A model generated the notes under the pieces. The model worked only from the letters and a program-made list of their open reading frames with translations. It did not search any database and was not told the DNA's origin. Made by a program: the position numbers and the translations under genes. This document shows, one piece after another, positions 52,676-61,285 of a stretch of DNA of 64,000 bases. Within the stretch, counting starts at the first letter, position 1. Each line of letters starts with the position of its first letter. Location: positions 372,001 to 436,000 of the forward strand of contig NZ_JBHTLI010000001.1 of NCBI RefSeq assembly GCF_042678405.1, in the 5' to 3' direction. The stretch comes from Salegentibacter_A chungangensis. GTDB lineage: Bacteria; Bacteroidota; Bacteroidia; Flavobacteriales; Flavobacteriaceae.

Positions 52676-54160
52676 TTATTCTCCACTCTGACTAAACCCC
52701 TGCAGCATTGCGTATTTATTTTTCTTGTAACGCCCTGCCAGGAAATTCAGGATATTTCCCCTTAACAACAGTCCTTTAAGACCGAGTCCTGCCAAAAGCA
52801 ACATCCCGCCCTGGTACCCGGTAAATTTATACATTCCCCAGAAAATAAGCACGGGAATAACCATTAACGGAATGGCCACCAGCCACTGCGCGGCACCGGT
52901 ACCCTGATAGTTCATAAAAGGAGACTTATCAAGATCGATCTTTTTTCTGTTAAAAGAACCTGCGAACAACAGCACCGGCACATTGACCCCAATATTATAC
53001 AGAGCGCACACCAGATTCAGCAAAAGAATGTTCCAGCCATAATAAACATAAGGCGTGGTTAAAATGGCCAGGATCACCACACTGAAACTAATGAGTCCCG
53101 CTTTGGATGCCAGGTATTGTTTCATCGGGATATTTTGCGACATAATAAGCGGGTAATAGGAAGCATCCCAGGAAGGAATAAACTGCCCGAAATTGATCAT
53201 AAAGATACCGGTCATAAATACCCCAACAAAAATGTAGAATGCAGGCATTTCAACCAAGGAATCATTTGGATAAAACAGAAGCCCGTACCCCAGCAATACG
53301 AGGGATAAATAGATGGTTGTCTTTGGTCTTTTATTACGCCAGATGAGTTTCAGGTCCTGCTGAAGAAAAGGAGCTATACTTCCAAACCTGCGCGTCCACA
53401 TAAAATCACGCGTGTCTATGTCCTTTTTCTTCTGTTTCAAGCCGGAATCCAGGTAAAAGTTCTGCTCCAGGTTAAGCTGATTCCATTTGTAAAGAATTGC
53501 CACAAAAACGAGGGGCACACCGGCAAGATAAGGATGAGACACCAGGTAATCCAGAGTGGCTCCAAAATAATAACTAATTTCAAATACCTTCAAATACTCC
53601 AATAATCCGAAGGCTGCTACAAGAATTACCAATGGGACCAGGGCTTTCAGGTTTTCGGTGAATCTTTTCTTGATGATAAAATTCAGGAAATTCACACACA
53701 GGCTGAGGGCGAAAACACTAAGCATCCAGGAAAGGATATTCAGCGGGCCATAATCCCCCTTATAAATAACATAAGCCCCAAAAGGAATAATTATCAGTAA
53801 TGGAAGCAGGTTATAAAATGAGAATAAAGATTTATTCAGCACAAAATTCACCACTTTGCGTTTTTTTATGGGCAGTGTGAGCAGGGGTTTAATATCTATA
53901 ACCGGCAGGGTTTGAAGCAGGAATCTGAAAGTAAGCTCCAGTAAGAACCAAGCCAGAAGAAACCGGTTTACCAGTTGCAGCGGATCTTCCCCAGGGAAAA
54001 ATTCCTGTAATATCGGGTAAAGCCCGAACCCCAGGGAGAGAGAGACCAGGGCAAAATAGAGCCCCAGAAAAATCAGAAAAATCTTAAGGCCTAAACTTTT
54101 TCCGAAACTGGCCGATCTCTTAAAAGCTTTCCATTCCAGAGATAATAAGTATTCGATCAT
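52676..54160 (-). CDS. ABC-2-like permease (DUF5687 type)
   Basis: A 494-residue integral membrane protein with about 12 helices, beginning IEYLLSLEWKAFKRSASFGK, a typical start for DUF5687 permeases. Long helices alternate with short loops; a charged cytoplasmic stretch (KQKKKDIDTRDFMWTRRFG) precedes the second half. It pairs with the ATPase downstream to make an exporter of unknown cargo. The DUF number is from memory at moderate certainty. Confidence 0.85.
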   Translation of the reverse strand: MIEYLLSLEWKAFKRSASFGKSLGLKIFLIFLGLYFALVSLSLGFGLYPILQEFFPGEDPLQLVNRFLLAWFLLELTFRFLLQTLPVIDIKPLLTLPIKKRKVVNFVLNKSLFSFYNLLPLLIIIPFGAYVIYKGDYGPLNILSWMLSVFALSLCVNFLNFIIKKRFTENLKALVPLVILVAAFGLLEYLKVFEISYYFGATLDYLVSHPYLAGVPLVFVAILYKWNQLNLEQNFYLDSGLKQKKKDIDTRDFMWTRRFGSIAPFLQQDLKLIWRNKRPKTTIYLSLVLLGYGLLFYPNDSLVEMPAFYIFVGVFMTGIFMINFGQFIPSWDASYYPLIMSQNIPMKQYLASKAGLISFSVVILAILTTPYVYYGWNILLLNLVCALYNIGVNVPVLLFAGSFNRKKIDLDKSPFMNYQGTGAAQWLVAIPLMVIPVLIFWGMYKFTGYQGGMLLLAGLGLKGLLLRGNILNFLAGRYKKNKYAMLQGFSQSGE

Positions 54161-54229
54161 TCAGATGATTGTTTATCTACAAGTACCGAAATTTAGACTT
54201 TTGTTACATTTTAAAAGCAACATACTTTG

Positions 54230-54237
54230 TATTTTTG
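54230..54237 (+). promoter_or_regulatory. Putative -7 element of the PaaE-like gene
   Basis: TATTTTTG matches TAnnTTTG exactly, 18 nt before the ATG at 54256. The nearest upstream TTTG (54200-54203) is 26 nt away. Confidence 0.45.
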
Positions 54238-54255
54238 CACCCAAATATATTTTTG

Positions 54256-55302
54256 ATGAGTAAATTTTATCCGCTAAGAGTAAAAGAAGTCATACGTGAA
54301 ACCTCGCAGGCAGTAAGTATATCATTCGAAATTCCTGAAGATCTAAAAGAGGAATTCCGCTTTGAAGCCGGGCAATATATAACTATAAAGGTAAAGATTG
54401 GGGGCGAAGAGATTCGTCGGGCCTACTCTTTATGTTCGGCTCCGGGTACCGGGGAGTTCAAGGTAACCGTTAAAGAGGTTGAAGGAGGAAGATTTTCGGT
54501 GATCGCCAACAACAGGCTAAAGGCAGGCGATGTGCTGGAGGTACATCCGCCGGAAGGGAAGTTCATCCTGAAGCCGGGAGATAAACCTAAGAATTATGCC
54601 GCTTTTGTTGCCGGTAGCGGGATCACCCCGGTGCTTTCCATTATCAAAACCGTTCTGGAGAACGAACCTCACAGTCGTTTCGTGCTGACTTATGGTAATA
54701 AGTCTCCCGAAGACACCATATTTTTCAAGGAATTGCTGCATCTGCAGGCCGAATATGCCAGCAGGCTATTTGTGGAGTTCGTTTACAGCCGTACCAGAGA
54801 AGACAATGCTCACTTCGGAAGAATTGAGACCAGCACCGTGAATTTTGTGCTTAAGAACAAGTTCAAGGATCATCCTTTTGATGCATTCTACCTTTGTGGT
54901 CCTGAGCCTATGATCAACCACGTTTCTGAAGTTCTTAAAGAGAACGGCGTAGAAAAAGAGAGGATATTTTTCGAACTCTTCACTACCGAAGATACGGGAG
55001 AGGTTAAAGCCGATCTTGATGGGCGCACTGAACTTACGATTATGGTTGATGATGAAGAGACCAAATTCACTATGGATCAGTCTGAAACCGTTCTGGATGC
55101 AGCCCTGGAGCACGATCTTGATGTTCCTTATTCCTGCCAGGGCGGGATTTGCAGCAGCTGTATCGCCAGAATTACTGAAGGTAAAGCAGAAATGAGCAAA
55201 AATCAGATCCTTACCGCCGAGGAGATCGCTGAAGGATTGGTTCTTACCTGCCAGGCACATCCTACCACACCAAGCCTGAAGGTAGATTATGACGATGTAT
55301 AA
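54256..55302 (+). CDS. Ferredoxin-NADP reductase-like flavo-iron-sulfur protein (PaaE-like)
   Basis: Read from the ATG at 54256 (MSKFYPLRVKEVIRETSQAV), 348 residues; the frame is open upstream but a promoter sits there. Domains: an FAD-binding barrel with RRAYSLCSAPG, an NAD(P)-binding domain with FVAGSGITPVLSII and FYLCGPEPMI, and a C-terminal plant-type [2Fe-2S] domain with Cys294, Cys299, Cys302 and Cys332 (CQGGICSSC, LTCQAHP). It resembles PaaE, the reductase of phenylacetyl-CoA oxygenase, but no paaABCD genes are nearby, so the electron acceptor is open. Single-gene unit with a terminator. Confidence 0.9.
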   Translation: MSKFYPLRVKEVIRETSQAVSISFEIPEDLKEEFRFEAGQYITIKVKIGGEEIRRAYSLCSAPGTGEFKVTVKEVEGGRFSVIANNRLKAGDVLEVHPPEGKFILKPGDKPKNYAAFVAGSGITPVLSIIKTVLENEPHSRFVLTYGNKSPEDTIFFKELLHLQAEYASRLFVEFVYSRTREDNAHFGRIETSTVNFVLKNKFKDHPFDAFYLCGPEPMINHVSEVLKENGVEKERIFFELFTTEDTGEVKADLDGRTELTIMVDDEETKFTMDQSETVLDAALEHDLDVPYSCQGGICSSCIARITEGKAEMSKNQILTAEEIAEGLVLTCQAHPTTPSLKVDYDDV

Positions 55303-55321
55303 GCTCAGGTTCCTATAAAAG

Positions 55322-55356
55322 AAAATCCCCGTCAGGTTTGAACGGGGATTTTTATT
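55322..55356 (+). terminator. Bidirectional rho-independent terminator
   Basis: 11-bp stem AAAATCCCCGT (55322-55332) with ACGGGGATTTT (55342-55352), T-rich run on the plus strand and T-run on the minus strand. Serves the convergent PaaE-like and GT9 genes. Confidence 0.88.
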
Positions 55357-55379
55357 TTAATTTGATATCAGGAACCTCT

Positions 55380-56420
55380 TTAAAGTACCACTTCTTCCAG
55401 CTTTTTCACCACTTTTTCAGGCGGAATTGTCCGGATTGCTTCTTCATATCCTTCCGGGAACCTATCTCCATACACCGAAGTTGGGATCTTAGGGTACATC
55501 TCAAGATCAGGTAACAGGCAATTTTCCATTGGCTGCCTGAAAGCCCTGAAACCGGCATAAGGATGCGTTACCCCCCAGAGGCTAATTACAGGAATTCCAT
55601 ACATTGCCGCTAAATGGGCATTTCCACTGTCCATAGACAGCATTGCATCCAGATTGGAGATAAGGGCAAGCTCCTCTTCAAAACTGAGTTTTCCCGCAAT
55701 ACAAACAGCATTTGGAAACTTCTTTTCCCAGGCCTCCAGCTGCGCTTTTTCAATTTTCCCTCCTCCGAATAAAAGGACTTTGATTTTCGGATTTTCATTT
55801 AGCTTACTTAAAACCTTCTCTACCAGGTCTGGCGGGTAAGCTTTAGAGCTATGCTGAGCGAAAGGTGCCACTCCTATCCACTTTGCCGGTGAATTTCCCA
55901 CAATTTCCCTGGTCTTTTGAGAAAGCTTTTGTTTCTCAGGGAATTTTACCGTCTCAAGATTAACAGGATATCCCAGCGCCCCGAAAACATCGGCGTAACG
56001 CTGATGCGTAGACTTCAGTTGTTCAAAAACCTTATTATCACTTCTGGTAAGGGCTTTTTTCTCACTTCGCCCCTTATTGATCTGTTCTACCGGTATTCCG
56101 AAGAGATAAAACACAGATTTCAGCACATTACTTCGCAGTACATTATGTAAGTCGGCAACAATGTCCACCCCTTCATCCCTAAGTTCTTTGGCAAGCCGGC
56201 CAAGCCCCGTAACGCCGTTATGGACTCCCTTAATATCGGCTTCATAAACCGAAACATTAGGAATGTCTTTAAACATTGGTGCAAAGAAACCGCGGGTGAG
56301 CATCGTAACCTTTAATTTCGGATAAGTTTCGGTTAACTTCCGAAGTACAGGGACCGTCATAGCCACATCTCCCATCGCTGAAAGGCGAATTACAAGAATA
56401 TGTGCTGCTGGATCTGGCAT
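55380..56420 (-). CDS. Glycosyltransferase family 9 (heptosyltransferase-like)
   Basis: A 346-residue GT-B enzyme. Seen: ILVIRLSAMGDVAMTVPVLR at the N-terminus, WIGVAPFAQHSSKAYPPD, LFGGGKIEKAQLE and the nucleotide-sugar site MLSMDSGNAHLAAMYGIPV followed by LWGVTHPYAGF. This is the ADP-heptose:LPS heptosyltransferase family; it should add a core sugar to lipid A-core, although the donor in Bacteroidota may differ. It follows DUF4254 by 18 nt. Confidence 0.92.
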   Translation of the reverse strand: MPDPAAHILVIRLSAMGDVAMTVPVLRKLTETYPKLKVTMLTRGFFAPMFKDIPNVSVYEADIKGVHNGVTGLGRLAKELRDEGVDIVADLHNVLRSNVLKSVFYLFGIPVEQINKGRSEKKALTRSDNKVFEQLKSTHQRYADVFGALGYPVNLETVKFPEKQKLSQKTREIVGNSPAKWIGVAPFAQHSSKAYPPDLVEKVLSKLNENPKIKVLLFGGGKIEKAQLEAWEKKFPNAVCIAGKLSFEEELALISNLDAMLSMDSGNAHLAAMYGIPVISLWGVTHPYAGFRAFRQPMENCLLPDLEMYPKIPTSVYGDRFPEGYEEAIRTIPPEKVVKKLEEVVL

Positions 56421-56438
56421 TATCAGGGTCTTTTGGTC

Positions 56439-57047
56439 TTATTTGGTGTTTCTAAGTACCGGATTAAGCTCCTCGTCATTATACATCTTCATCTGCTTGT
56501 ACACCTTCATATACTTATCTCCGGTCTCTATATCTTCAAGCAACTGATTGATAGCAGTAGAAAGGTCCACACGCTGCTCCAAAAGCACATCCAGTTTCGC
56601 CTGACATTTCATCTTGTGCTCCTGGGAAGCATCTTCGCGCTGTACCTCCTCGTTCATATGATAGATCTTAAGGGCAAGTATGGATAAGCGGTCTATAGCC
56701 CAGGCAGGACTTTCAGAATTAATGGTGGCATTCTCCTTTGGCTTTACATTCTTGTATTTATCAAGAAAATAGCTGTCTATATACTCCACCATATCGGTAC
56801 GGTCCTGGTTGGAAGCATCTATCTGGCGTTTCAGCTTTAAGGCCGCAACAGGGTCTATATTGGTATCCCGAATAATGTCTTCGTAGTGCCACTGTACGGT
56901 GTCTATCCAGCATTTGCGGTATAAAAGGTGCTCGATTAGTTCGCTGTTCTTGTCATAAGGATTTTCAAAAGGCTGATCTACACTGTCTTTTTCGTGGTAT
57001 TTGGCAATTACCTCCTGAAAGATCTTATTCGCTTTATCTGAAAACAT
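56439..57047 (-). CDS. DUF4254 protein
   Basis: A 202-residue, mostly helical cytoplasmic protein of the DUF4254 family, recognised from LLYRKCWIDTVQWHYEDIIR, the DRTDMVEYIDSYFL segment and WAIDRLSILALKIYHMNEE. DUF4254 genes are commonly next to GT9 glycosyltransferase genes in Bacteroidota, as here, so a role in LPS or glycan work is likely but unproven. The preceding methyltransferase gene ends 4 nt before its start. Confidence 0.88.
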   Translation of the reverse strand: MFSDKANKIFQEVIAKYHEKDSVDQPFENPYDKNSELIEHLLYRKCWIDTVQWHYEDIIRDTNIDPVAALKLKRQIDASNQDRTDMVEYIDSYFLDKYKNVKPKENATINSESPAWAIDRLSILALKIYHMNEEVQREDASQEHKMKCQAKLDVLLEQRVDLSTAINQLLEDIETGDKYMKVYKQMKMYNDEELNPVLRNTK

Positions 57048-57051
57048 AAAA

Positions 57052-58050
57052 TTATTTTTTTTCTAAAATGTGTAAATATTCTGTGGTTTGTGAAGCAATA
57101 TGGTTCCGGTTTTCAGTTTTATCGGCTTTAAAACGCTGATATTCCTTCATAACCAGGTCGTACTTTCCGTAACGACTCATAATTTTCCGAATATCAGCGG
57201 CAGCCATCAGTCCTTCATTATTATAGCTGAAAAACACGTATTTAAAATTCGCATTTTTCAGTAATTCCTCGAAAGACCGGTGCACCTCGGCCGTTTTACA
57301 ATAGGCCGAACGATAATACTCCCGAAGCCCGGTTTTGCCTCGCGGTGCAAAGGTATCATATTTTGCAATAGTATTCAGCAAATGGTAGTTTGCTCCGTAC
57401 TGCCGTGCGTTATAGGGAGGGTCAAGATAAAGAATATCACCTTCCACCTCCTTTATAAGGCAATTGGCATCCTTATGATAAACTTTGTGAGATGCTGCGG
57501 ACTTTTCGAAAACAGCAGGTTTTATCTCGAATTCCTTTTGTGCAGTATTCTTTATTTTTTTCAGAAAAGCTGCATAAACCGAAGCTGTGTTCGCGATCTT
57601 ATCGGCGCTTTCCAGCAGGGATGCCAGCAAAAAGTAATAGAGCTCCTCCCCTATTTCCTCTGAGGATTTCCAGACTTCGATCTGCTGACGGGCAGCATCG
57701 ATCTTCTGACCATTTTTAGCCGAAAAATACAGGCGATCGGCCCTGCCCCCTTCACTATATTCCTCAAATATGAAACCCGGATTTCCCGGGATAGCGTTGA
57801 GTTCGTCCAGGTGATTCCTGTAATCCAGTTCCCTGTGATTTTCGATGTAATTCTTTAGCAAAACGTAGCTGTAAAACTCGACATCGTTAGCGATAACAGA
57901 CTTCACCGATGTCTTGAACCTTCGGCCAACGGTGCCGGTTCCTGCAAAAAGATCGCAGAAAACCATCCCGGAAAGACTGGAAGAAACCACATCTTCTACC
58001 GTGGTCTTTATAAATTCTCCAAGTTTATGTTTAGAACCTATATAATTCAT
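57052..58050 (-). CDS. D12-class adenine-specific DNA methyltransferase
   Basis: A 332-residue N6-adenine methyltransferase. AdoMet-binding motifs: MNYIGSKHKLGEFI (motif X-like, typical for the D12 class), CDLFAGTGTVGRRFK (FxGxG motif I), and the catalytic DPPY at residues 210-213 in LYLDPPYNARQYG. Length and N-terminus fit stand-alone type II methyltransferases such as M.NlaIII or Dam-like D12 enzymes; the recognition site cannot be read. It overlaps the nuclease-like gene upstream by 4 nt (ATGA), an arrangement seen in restriction-modification pairs. Confidence 0.92.
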   Translation of the reverse strand: MNYIGSKHKLGEFIKTTVEDVVSSSLSGMVFCDLFAGTGTVGRRFKTSVKSVIANDVEFYSYVLLKNYIENHRELDYRNHLDELNAIPGNPGFIFEEYSEGGRADRLYFSAKNGQKIDAARQQIEVWKSSEEIGEELYYFLLASLLESADKIANTASVYAAFLKKIKNTAQKEFEIKPAVFEKSAASHKVYHKDANCLIKEVEGDILYLDPPYNARQYGANYHLLNTIAKYDTFAPRGKTGLREYYRSAYCKTAEVHRSFEELLKNANFKYVFFSYNNEGLMAAADIRKIMSRYGKYDLVMKEYQRFKADKTENRNHIASQTTEYLHILEKK

Positions 58051-58691
58051 TTTATCGCCCAGATGATATCTGAAAGAGTTTGCTTTCCGGGTTGAAAACA
58101 GAAACTTTTCAGGCTTGAAGCTTCAAAAGTAGTAACATATTTTTCAATGATTTGCTTAAGCCATGAAATTTCGGCCTTTAATTTCCAGTGCTCCCCGTTT
58201 TTATCGTAAACAATAAGGAATAGGCGGTTTTCGAAATGCTTCCGACCCTGGCTGCTTTGGTTTTTATACAGCCACTCGATAAGTTTTTCCGGATAATTTC
58301 TCGAGAATTCAAATCCGGGACTAAAAGCAGCAGGAAAAACACTGGTCTTAAGATCAAAATTTATCCCGTGCAGGCTAAAATCTATTGTTCTGCTCTTCGG
58401 GTTCTTCCAGGCCTTCACGTTTTCAACCGAAGTAAATATATTTTCCACGGCTTTGGCACTCCTGAAATTATACCAGCGGTTTATGCAATACTGAAAAAAT
58501 TCCTTTTCGTTAACCCCTTCAGTGGCAACCTGCAAAGCGATCCTTTCATTAAGTTCATCCCATGTAGTCACAGAATAAATAAAGGAAGATTGCCGGTCCC
58601 AGAAATCATTTTGTTTCCTAAACCATTGGTACTTGCAACTCCAGCGTTGCTTCAGCTGAATTTCAGCCTCCAAAAGATCATTGTAGTTCAT
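58047..58691 (-). CDS. Putative restriction endonuclease, PD-(D/E)xK-like
   Basis: A 214-residue protein of no family I can name. Residues 100-118 read as a strand-turn-strand with Asp104 in TIDFSLHGINF and Asp113-Leu114-Lys115 in FDLKTSVFP, the D-x8-D-x-K spacing compatible with a PD-(D/E)xK nuclease core (PvuII, for comparison, uses D-x9-E-x-K). A following hydrophobic strand (RLFLIVYD) fits the fold. It shares an ATGA overlap with the D12 methyltransferase, which suggests the restriction half of a type II system. This is inference; no nuclease homology was tested. Confidence 0.72.
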   Translation of the reverse strand: MNYNDLLEAEIQLKQRWSCKYQWFRKQNDFWDRQSSFIYSVTTWDELNERIALQVATEGVNEKEFFQYCINRWYNFRSAKAVENIFTSVENVKAWKNPKSRTIDFSLHGINFDLKTSVFPAAFSPGFEFSRNYPEKLIEWLYKNQSSQGRKHFENRLFLIVYDKNGEHWKLKAEISWLKQIIEKYVTTFEASSLKSFCFQPGKQTLSDIIWAIK

Positions 58692-58700
58692 CCAAATAAA

Positions 58701-58716
58701 GGCCGGAATTGGCCGG
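58701..58716. repeat. GGCCGG direct repeat upstream of the nuclease-like gene
   Basis: GGCCGG-AATT-GGCCGG lies 9 nt from the start codon of the nuclease-like gene. The units are each partly self-complementary (GGCC), so the site can also fold as a short hairpin. It could be an operator or a weak terminator remnant for the gene upstream. Confidence 0.4.
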
Positions 58717-58738
58717 TTTTATCCATATTGCTTTCGGC

Positions 58739-59662
58739 TTAAAAAAGCAGCGGCATACAAAGCGGCATTAAGATAAGAATTGCCAGCATTACTTCTCTGA
58801 AAATCTTATCCCGGTCACTATCAAAATAACTCGAACCTATGATGCTTAGAGGCACGAAGAAGAAAATTAATTCACTGCCGTCTTTTGTTGGAGCGAAAAG
58901 GGCTACAGCCACGCCCGTGAAAAGAATGAAAATGATCAAGTTAAGTAAGGGTCTTGCCGTAACACTGGCCCTTTGAATAATCCCCAGGTAATGTATGAAC
59001 GTCCACAACATAAAGCTCAGAATTATGCTTAGCGGGATTAGCACTCTTGGGGTTCTGTAGGCATCAAAATTAAATTCGCTTGCCTGAAACCATTCTGAAA
59101 GGGTATAAATATCTTCATAAACCAGCAGATGAAATGTGGCCGTAAGTATGGCCACACATAAAAAAGCCACTGGCGGGATGAGCCAGTTCTTAAGCCTGGC
59201 TGCATAGATCATAATTCCACCAAAGACAATGATCAAAAACAGAATGGTCCAGAAATAGAACAGGGAGCCTATGCAGATCCAGAAAGTGGCATCAAAGATC
59301 TTTTTCCGAACTACTTTTTGAGATTTAAGGCTAATAATTCTTCTAAGTGCAAAAAGAACACAGAGATTGGCAACTATTACCTGAGTATCCCGTAAAAGCG
59401 CAAAGAATGAGGTTGAAAAAATGGCAAAAAGCAATATTTTATAGGCACTTCTTCGGGTAAGTTCGTTCTTTTTAGCAATAAAATTGAGCACCATAACACT
59501 CAGAATAAAAGCAAATAATACGCTTAGTTTTTCGAAGAACTCCCCAATCTCAAAGCTCCCAAACCAGTCTTTGAAGTTTGCCATCAGAAAAAAGGTGGCC
59601 ATTAAACCGACCACCGTAACGACATTAACGGGTTTTGATTTGCTAAAAAAGCTTGTTAGCAT
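58739..59662 (-). CDS. Uncharacterised multi-pass membrane protein (DUF6427-like)
   Basis: A 307-residue inner-membrane protein with about eight helices and short loops, starting MLTSFFSKSKPVNVVTVVGL. A charged loop (RRIISLKSQKVVRKKIFD) is in the middle. I recall a Bacteroidota family, DUF6427, with this look; no function is known. It is divergent from the small membrane protein gene at 59710 and lies 47 nt before the nuclease-like gene. Confidence 0.82.
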   Translation of the reverse strand: MLTSFFSKSKPVNVVTVVGLMATFFLMANFKDWFGSFEIGEFFEKLSVLFAFILSVMVLNFIAKKNELTRRSAYKILLFAIFSTSFFALLRDTQVIVANLCVLFALRRIISLKSQKVVRKKIFDATFWICIGSLFYFWTILFLIIVFGGIMIYAARLKNWLIPPVAFLCVAILTATFHLLVYEDIYTLSEWFQASEFNFDAYRTPRVLIPLSIILSFMLWTFIHYLGIIQRASVTARPLLNLIIFILFTGVAVALFAPTKDGSELIFFFVPLSIIGSSYFDSDRDKIFREVMLAILILMPLCMPLLF

Positions 59663-59682
59663 TGCCGTTTTTTATATTTTTG
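59653..59682 (+). promoter_or_regulatory. Putative promoter of the 76-residue membrane protein gene
   Basis: TTG (59653-59655), 19-nt spacer, TATTTTTG (59675-59682): an ideal Bacteroidota promoter, 27 nt before the ATG. The -33 part overlaps the start of the divergent DUF6427-like gene. Confidence 0.62.
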
Positions 59683-59709
59683 TAGTGTTAAATATAACAA
59701 AGTTATACG

Positions 59710-59940
59710 ATGAAAGATTTTTTTGAAGGGATTGCCTGGTTATTTGAGGAAATATTATTTTATCCTTTTGACGCCCTGCGCGCACTTGAACTGGAATCCT
59801 GGTTCGCAGCCAACTTTATGAACTGGTTATTCTTGTTGGTAGGTTTTGTTGCTTTCTTTTACTGGATGAAGCAGCTTAAGAAATTCAACGATAACAACGA
59901 AGAAGACCGCGATCCTTCAGCACATTCATTTTTAGGATAG
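59710..59940 (+). CDS. Small membrane protein (DUF6341-like)
   Basis: A 76-residue protein with an amphipathic start (MKDFFEGIAWLFEEILFYPF), one clear membrane helix (about residues 37-55, NWLFLLVGFVAFFYWMKQL) and an acidic tail. It matches my memory of a short Flavobacteriaceae family, sometimes mislabelled as uracil phosphoribosyltransferase; no enzyme fold fits in 76 residues. Its end overlaps the purD end by 9 nt (convergent). Confidence 0.8.
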   Translation: MKDFFEGIAWLFEEILFYPFDALRALELESWFAANFMNWLFLLVGFVAFFYWMKQLKKFNDNNEEDRDPSAHSFLG

Positions 59941-61206
59941 ATCAAATCCTAAATCTTTTCTATAATACATCTTATCAAAATGTAATTTCCCAGCATTTTG
60001 ATAAGATTTTTTTAGTGCCTTATTGTAATCCTCACCAAAGGAAGTTACCGCGATCACACGGCCTCCGCTGGTGACTACCTTACCTCCTTCATTTTTGGTG
60101 CCGGCGTGAAACACGATCGAATCATCTATTTTATCGATGCCGCTTATCTCCTTTCCTTTTTCATAAGCCTCAGGATATCCTCCGGAAACCAGCATTACCG
60201 TAGCAGCCGATCTTTCGTCAATTTCAAGACCGGTCTTATCAAGTTGAGAATTCCAGGTCTTATCCAGAAGATCTACAAGGTCAGATTTTATTCTTGGCAG
60301 TACCACCTCGGTCTCAGGATCTCCCATCCTAACATTATACTCTATCACATAAGGCTCATTTCCAACCTTTATCAAACCGATAAAAATAAAGCCTTTATAA
60401 CCAATTTCTTCTTTCCTTAGACCATCTACAGTTGGTTTTACTATGCGTTCCTCGATCTTGGTCATAAACTCCTTATCTGCAAACGGAACAGGAGAAATGG
60501 CTCCCATCCCGCCGGTGTTAAGGCCGGTATCTCCTTCCCCTATTCTCTTATAATCTTTCGCCGTTGGAAGTATCTTGTAATTCTCTCCGTCTGTAAGTAC
60601 AAATACGCTAAGCTCAATTCCGTCCAGAAATTCTTCTATCACCACCTTGGCGCTTGCATTCCCGAACTTCTTTCCTGCCAGCATATTTTCCAGCTCCTGT
60701 TTAGCCTCGTCCAGATCTTCAAGGATTAAAACTCCTTTCCCGGCTGCAAGACCATCAGCCTTAAGTACATATGGAGGTTTAAGAGTTTCCAGAAACTGCT
60801 TTCCTGCATCCAGACTTTCTTCAGTGAAACTTTCATAAGCCGCGGTGGGAATTTTATGCATCGCCATAAACTCCTTGGCTCTTTCCTTACTTCCCTCCAA
60901 CAAGGCACCTTTTTTAGAAGGACCTATCACTTTTACCTGCTTTAAGGCATTATCCTCGGCAAAAAAATCGGTGATCCCCTGCACTAAAGGGTCTTCAGGT
61001 CCAACGATAAGCATCCCGATCTCATTCTCCAGAACAAAGTTTTTAATAGACTCGAAATCGGTCACTTTCAAATCGACATTTTCAGCAATATCAGCTGTTC
61101 CCGCGTTACCCGGAGCCACATATAGTTTATCACATTTCGGGCTTTGAGCCACCTTATATGCAAAAGTATGTTCACGTCCGCCGGAGCCTAGAATTAAAAT
61201 TTTCAT
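59932..61206 (-). CDS. purD: Phosphoribosylamine--glycine ligase
   Basis: A 424-residue ATP-grasp enzyme for the second step of purine synthesis (5-phosphoribosylamine plus glycine plus ATP to GAR). Seen: MKILILGSGGREHTFAYKV, LYVAPGNAGTADIAENVD, VLKADGLAAGKGVLI in the ATP-grasp core, and FIGLIKVGNEPYVIEYNVRMGDPE with the metal-binding residues. Length is normal. Confidence 0.97.
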   Translation of the reverse strand: MKILILGSGGREHTFAYKVAQSPKCDKLYVAPGNAGTADIAENVDLKVTDFESIKNFVLENEIGMLIVGPEDPLVQGITDFFAEDNALKQVKVIGPSKKGALLEGSKERAKEFMAMHKIPTAAYESFTEESLDAGKQFLETLKPPYVLKADGLAAGKGVLILEDLDEAKQELENMLAGKKFGNASAKVVIEEFLDGIELSVFVLTDGENYKILPTAKDYKRIGEGDTGLNTGGMGAISPVPFADKEFMTKIEERIVKPTVDGLRKEEIGYKGFIFIGLIKVGNEPYVIEYNVRMGDPETEVVLPRIKSDLVDLLDKTWNSQLDKTGLEIDERSAATVMLVSGGYPEAYEKGKEISGIDKIDDSIVFHAGTKNEGGKVVTSGGRVIAVTSFGEDYNKALKKSYQNAGKLHFDKMYYRKDLGFDLS

Positions 61207-61230
61207 CTGGAGTATATTTTATTATTGTGC

Positions 61231-61262
61231 CAAAAATAAATGTTTGTAAATTGAAGCACCAA
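61231..61262 (-). promoter_or_regulatory. Putative purD promoter
   Basis: On the minus strand, TTG (61262-61260), 21-nt spacer, TATTTTTG (61238-61231), 25 nt before the purD ATG. The same 79-nt spacer must also hold the start of the divergent ligase-like gene. Confidence 0.52.
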
Positions 61263-61285
61263 TAATTTCGTACAAAAAAGCCTAT

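Noticed and set aside
54169..54255. Upstream extension of the PaaE-like frame
   Set aside because: It contains the -7 element and the family N-terminus starts at 54256.
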